From: Pseudomonadota bacterium
GTDB taxonomy: Bacteria; Pseudomonadota; Gammaproteobacteria; Burkholderiales; Rhodocyclaceae
Assembly (NCBI GenBank): GCA_018261905.1
Contig: JAGTRU010000010.1
Coordinates: forward strand, 170,664 to 234,663
Direction: 5' to 3'
Length of the DNA stretch: 64,000 nucleotides
Shown here: positions 62,724-64,000 of the stretch, piece after piece
Numbering within the stretch: the first letter of the stretch is position 1
Layout of the letters: every line of letters starts with the position of its first letter
Made by a program: the position numbers and the translations under genes
Notes under the pieces: generated by a model
What the model saw: only the letters and a program-made list of their open reading frames with translations
Told to the model about the DNA's origin: nothing
The model's database searches: none

Positions 62724-63025
62724 ATCTGGGTTGAAAATATTGGAGTATTTGGCTTGGTGATGGTTTTTGGAAATGCCATCTGGCCACCAATGGCGTGCAT
62801 CCGGCGCTTTTTGGCCATCTCCGGTCATTGAGTCCATCGAGAATCACCAGAAATAATCGACCGGTTACTCATCATATTGCTGACGTACGAAGTCGAAGCC
62901 TATCAGCCGACTGCGAGCCTGAAGTGTTTGTCGGGCAGGGTTTGCGACGGTTAGTCGCCAAAAGGCCTTAGTCGCCCACCGGCAAGCTAGTTCGAGCCTG
63001 AGAGTGCACTAAGGCAGCCGGTATC
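62724..63025. other. Intergenic region, no gene supported
   Basis: 302 bases between the VF530 gene and the EF-hand gene, which converge on it. I find no strong stem with a T-run, no gene and no clear insertion-element end. Confidence 0.5.
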
Positions 63026-63553
63026 TCAGGCCTGAACGTCTATCGTTTTGCCTAGCGGCTGGGTAGTTGCCTTGTTGTCGCTAGATGATGTCGCTTCGGG
63101 ATGCTTCATGGAATACAGCAATTGTTCGACTTGGCTGACCGTTCCATCCTTGTTGGCGTCCGCCTTTTCGTAGGATTTCGAACTGCTGGATGAGGATGAA
63201 GAGGTGGAACCATTGGCTTGTCCTCCGCCTCCGGCAGGGGGGGCTCCCTTTGCACCAGACGGCGGCTTTGCGCCACCACCGGGCGGAGCACCATTTTTCG
63301 GCGCCGAAGAATTGATGTTCGTTTCAATATCCGACTGGCTAATCGATCCGGTCTTCTTTGTGTCGATGCTGTCGAACTTTGCACTCGCATCTGTGGCAGA
63401 GACCCCTTTGTCCGTCATGCCGGTAACAAATTCCGACTTGTTGACGCTGCCGCTCTGATCGGTATCGAGTTCCTTCACTATCTTGGTCGCCATGCTCGAC
63501 GCCATTTTTGATAGATCGAACCCACCGCCACTTCCTATTCCGCTGATTGACAT
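63026..63553 (-). CDS. EF-hand calcium-binding protein
   Basis: 175 residues. Three EF-hand-like loops can be read: DTDQSGSVNKSEF, DTKKTGSISQSDI and DANKDGTVSQVEQ; the second has Lys at positions where acidic ligands are usual and may be weak. A low-complexity linker (Pro/Gly/Ala then poly-Ser) separates the second and third loops. There is no signal peptide; the start MSISGIGSGGGFDL resembles proteins exported by other routes. Function unknown. Confidence 0.85.
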   Translation of the reverse strand: MSISGIGSGGGFDLSKMASSMATKIVKELDTDQSGSVNKSEFVTGMTDKGVSATDASAKFDSIDTKKTGSISQSDIETNINSSAPKNGAPPGGGAKPPSGAKGAPPAGGGGQANGSTSSSSSSSSKSYEKADANKDGTVSQVEQLLYSMKHPEATSSSDNKATTQPLGKTIDVQA

Positions 63554-63905
63554 GATTGACTCCTAATGAAAAGGTTGCTTGCCACATCGACAATACAAGC
63601 CGCTTGCATTCATTAACGACGGGGTTGCGGCAATCTGGATCAGTCGCGAGGTAAAAGCATGTAAAGAAGCCTTCTTGTTCTGTTTATGCGCGAATAGATT
63701 CAGTTGGTTGTGAGTGATGCCCTCTGCTGTTGAGCATGATTGGCAGATGAGCGCCAGATAACCGACTCATTGCCGACCGAGCTTGCCACCACGCCGAACG
63801 GCGGCTGTGGTCGAGTTGCTTACGGATGACTGGTTTTGGTGGGCGGCGGGTTTGGGATAAGTAAGCTGCCGTAGCCCATGAAAATTTCGTCAGGCCGTTT
63901 CGGGC
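63554..63905. other. Intergenic region upstream of the intron-like end
   Basis: 352 bases with no supported gene. The promoter of the EF-hand gene should lie at the left. The right part would be the 5' exon of the intron-like sequence, but it has no recognisable coding frame. Confidence 0.5.
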
Positions 63906-64000
63906 GTGCGCCGTGCAAAGGCGGCGCTTTTCCAGTGGGTGAAAGCCCCACCCGGCGAAATGCTCCAGCCGGAAGCAACCGGAGCAGTCATGGAGGTAAC
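63906..64000 (+). mobile_element. Probable 5' end of a group II intron (runs off window)
   Basis: It begins GTGCG, the conserved 5' boundary of group II introns. A stem GCGCCG/CGGCGC (63908-63913 with 63922-63927) is followed by GTGGG-TGAAAGC-CCCAC and a stretch reading GCAACCGGAGCAGTCATGG. These resemble the start of domain I of bacterial group II introns as I remember them. Only the first 95 bases are present, so the reverse transcriptase/maturase and 3' end cannot be seen. Confidence 0.55.

Noticed and set aside
63906..64000. Cobalamin riboswitch
   Set aside because: The GGGTGAAAGCCCCACCCGG part recalls one superficially, but the conserved B12-box and GCCACTG-type core are absent, and the GTGCG start fits a group II intron better.

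Overview
The window is GC-rich, with dense four-base (ATGA/GTGA) gene overlaps. It carries a complete periplasmic nitrate reductase operon behind a NarX/NarL pair, a FecI/FecR/TonB-receptor signalling unit, DUF808 and VF530 genes, and a betaproteobacterial style of LRR-kinase. Together these point to a denitrifying or facultative betaproteobacterium, most likely of the Rhodocyclales (Dechloromonas/Azonexus-like). That assignment is inferred from gene content, not measured. I see no rRNA, tRNA or CRISPR array.

Region 1 (1-13739). After the end of a HipA-type toxin gene comes the most unusual locus. A divergent FecR/FecI pair faces a TonB-dependent receptor with an STN signalling domain. Downstream of the receptor, on the same strand and mostly overlapping, are a 47-residue Cys-rich peptide gene (4895-5038), three radical SAM/SPASM enzymes, an ABC-2 exporter (ATPase and permease), a second TonB receptor without an STN domain, and a secreted beta-propeller protein ending in a c-type heme domain. 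I read this as a ribosomally made, post-translationally modified peptide (RiPP) pathway. The peptide appears to be exported, taken back through outer-membrane receptors, and sensed by surface signalling, as methanobactin is, but with different maturases. A metallophore role is my inference. A P-type cation ATPase follows.

Region 2 (16641-21117). A phospholipase D-like lipoprotein, a LysR regulator divergent from a tautomerase/isochorismatase-like pair, a small secreted protein, and a broken copy of the isochorismatase-like gene.

Region 3 (21171-37569), a defence island. A type I restriction-modification set (hsdS, hsdM, hsdR) has a Fic protein embedded in it, with twin palindromes upstream of fic. 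Next come an LRR-protein kinase on the opposite strand and a complete Wadjet system (jetA, jetB, jetC, jetD). A zeta-toxin-like ATPase and a small partner protein lead the jet operon.

Region 4 (37579-48934). Housekeeping and envelope genes: a B12-type radical SAM protein, patatin lipoprotein, VOC protein, phospholipase A, and parE. A DUF808/zinc-ribbon membrane gene pair follows, and is partly duplicated and decayed nearby with ORF6N and DUF4291 genes between the copies. A Spy/CpxP-like lipoprotein ends the region.

Region 5 (49236-60682), sensing and nitrate respiration. A FIST-domain sensor with its histidine kinase, NarL and NarX, then napFDAGHBC with a good NarL-type 7-2-7 site upstream.

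Region 6 (60694-64000). A convergent terminator, a yjbQ/yajD/lipocalin operon, a VF530 protein, an EF-hand protein, and what looks like the 5' end of a group II intron running off the window.
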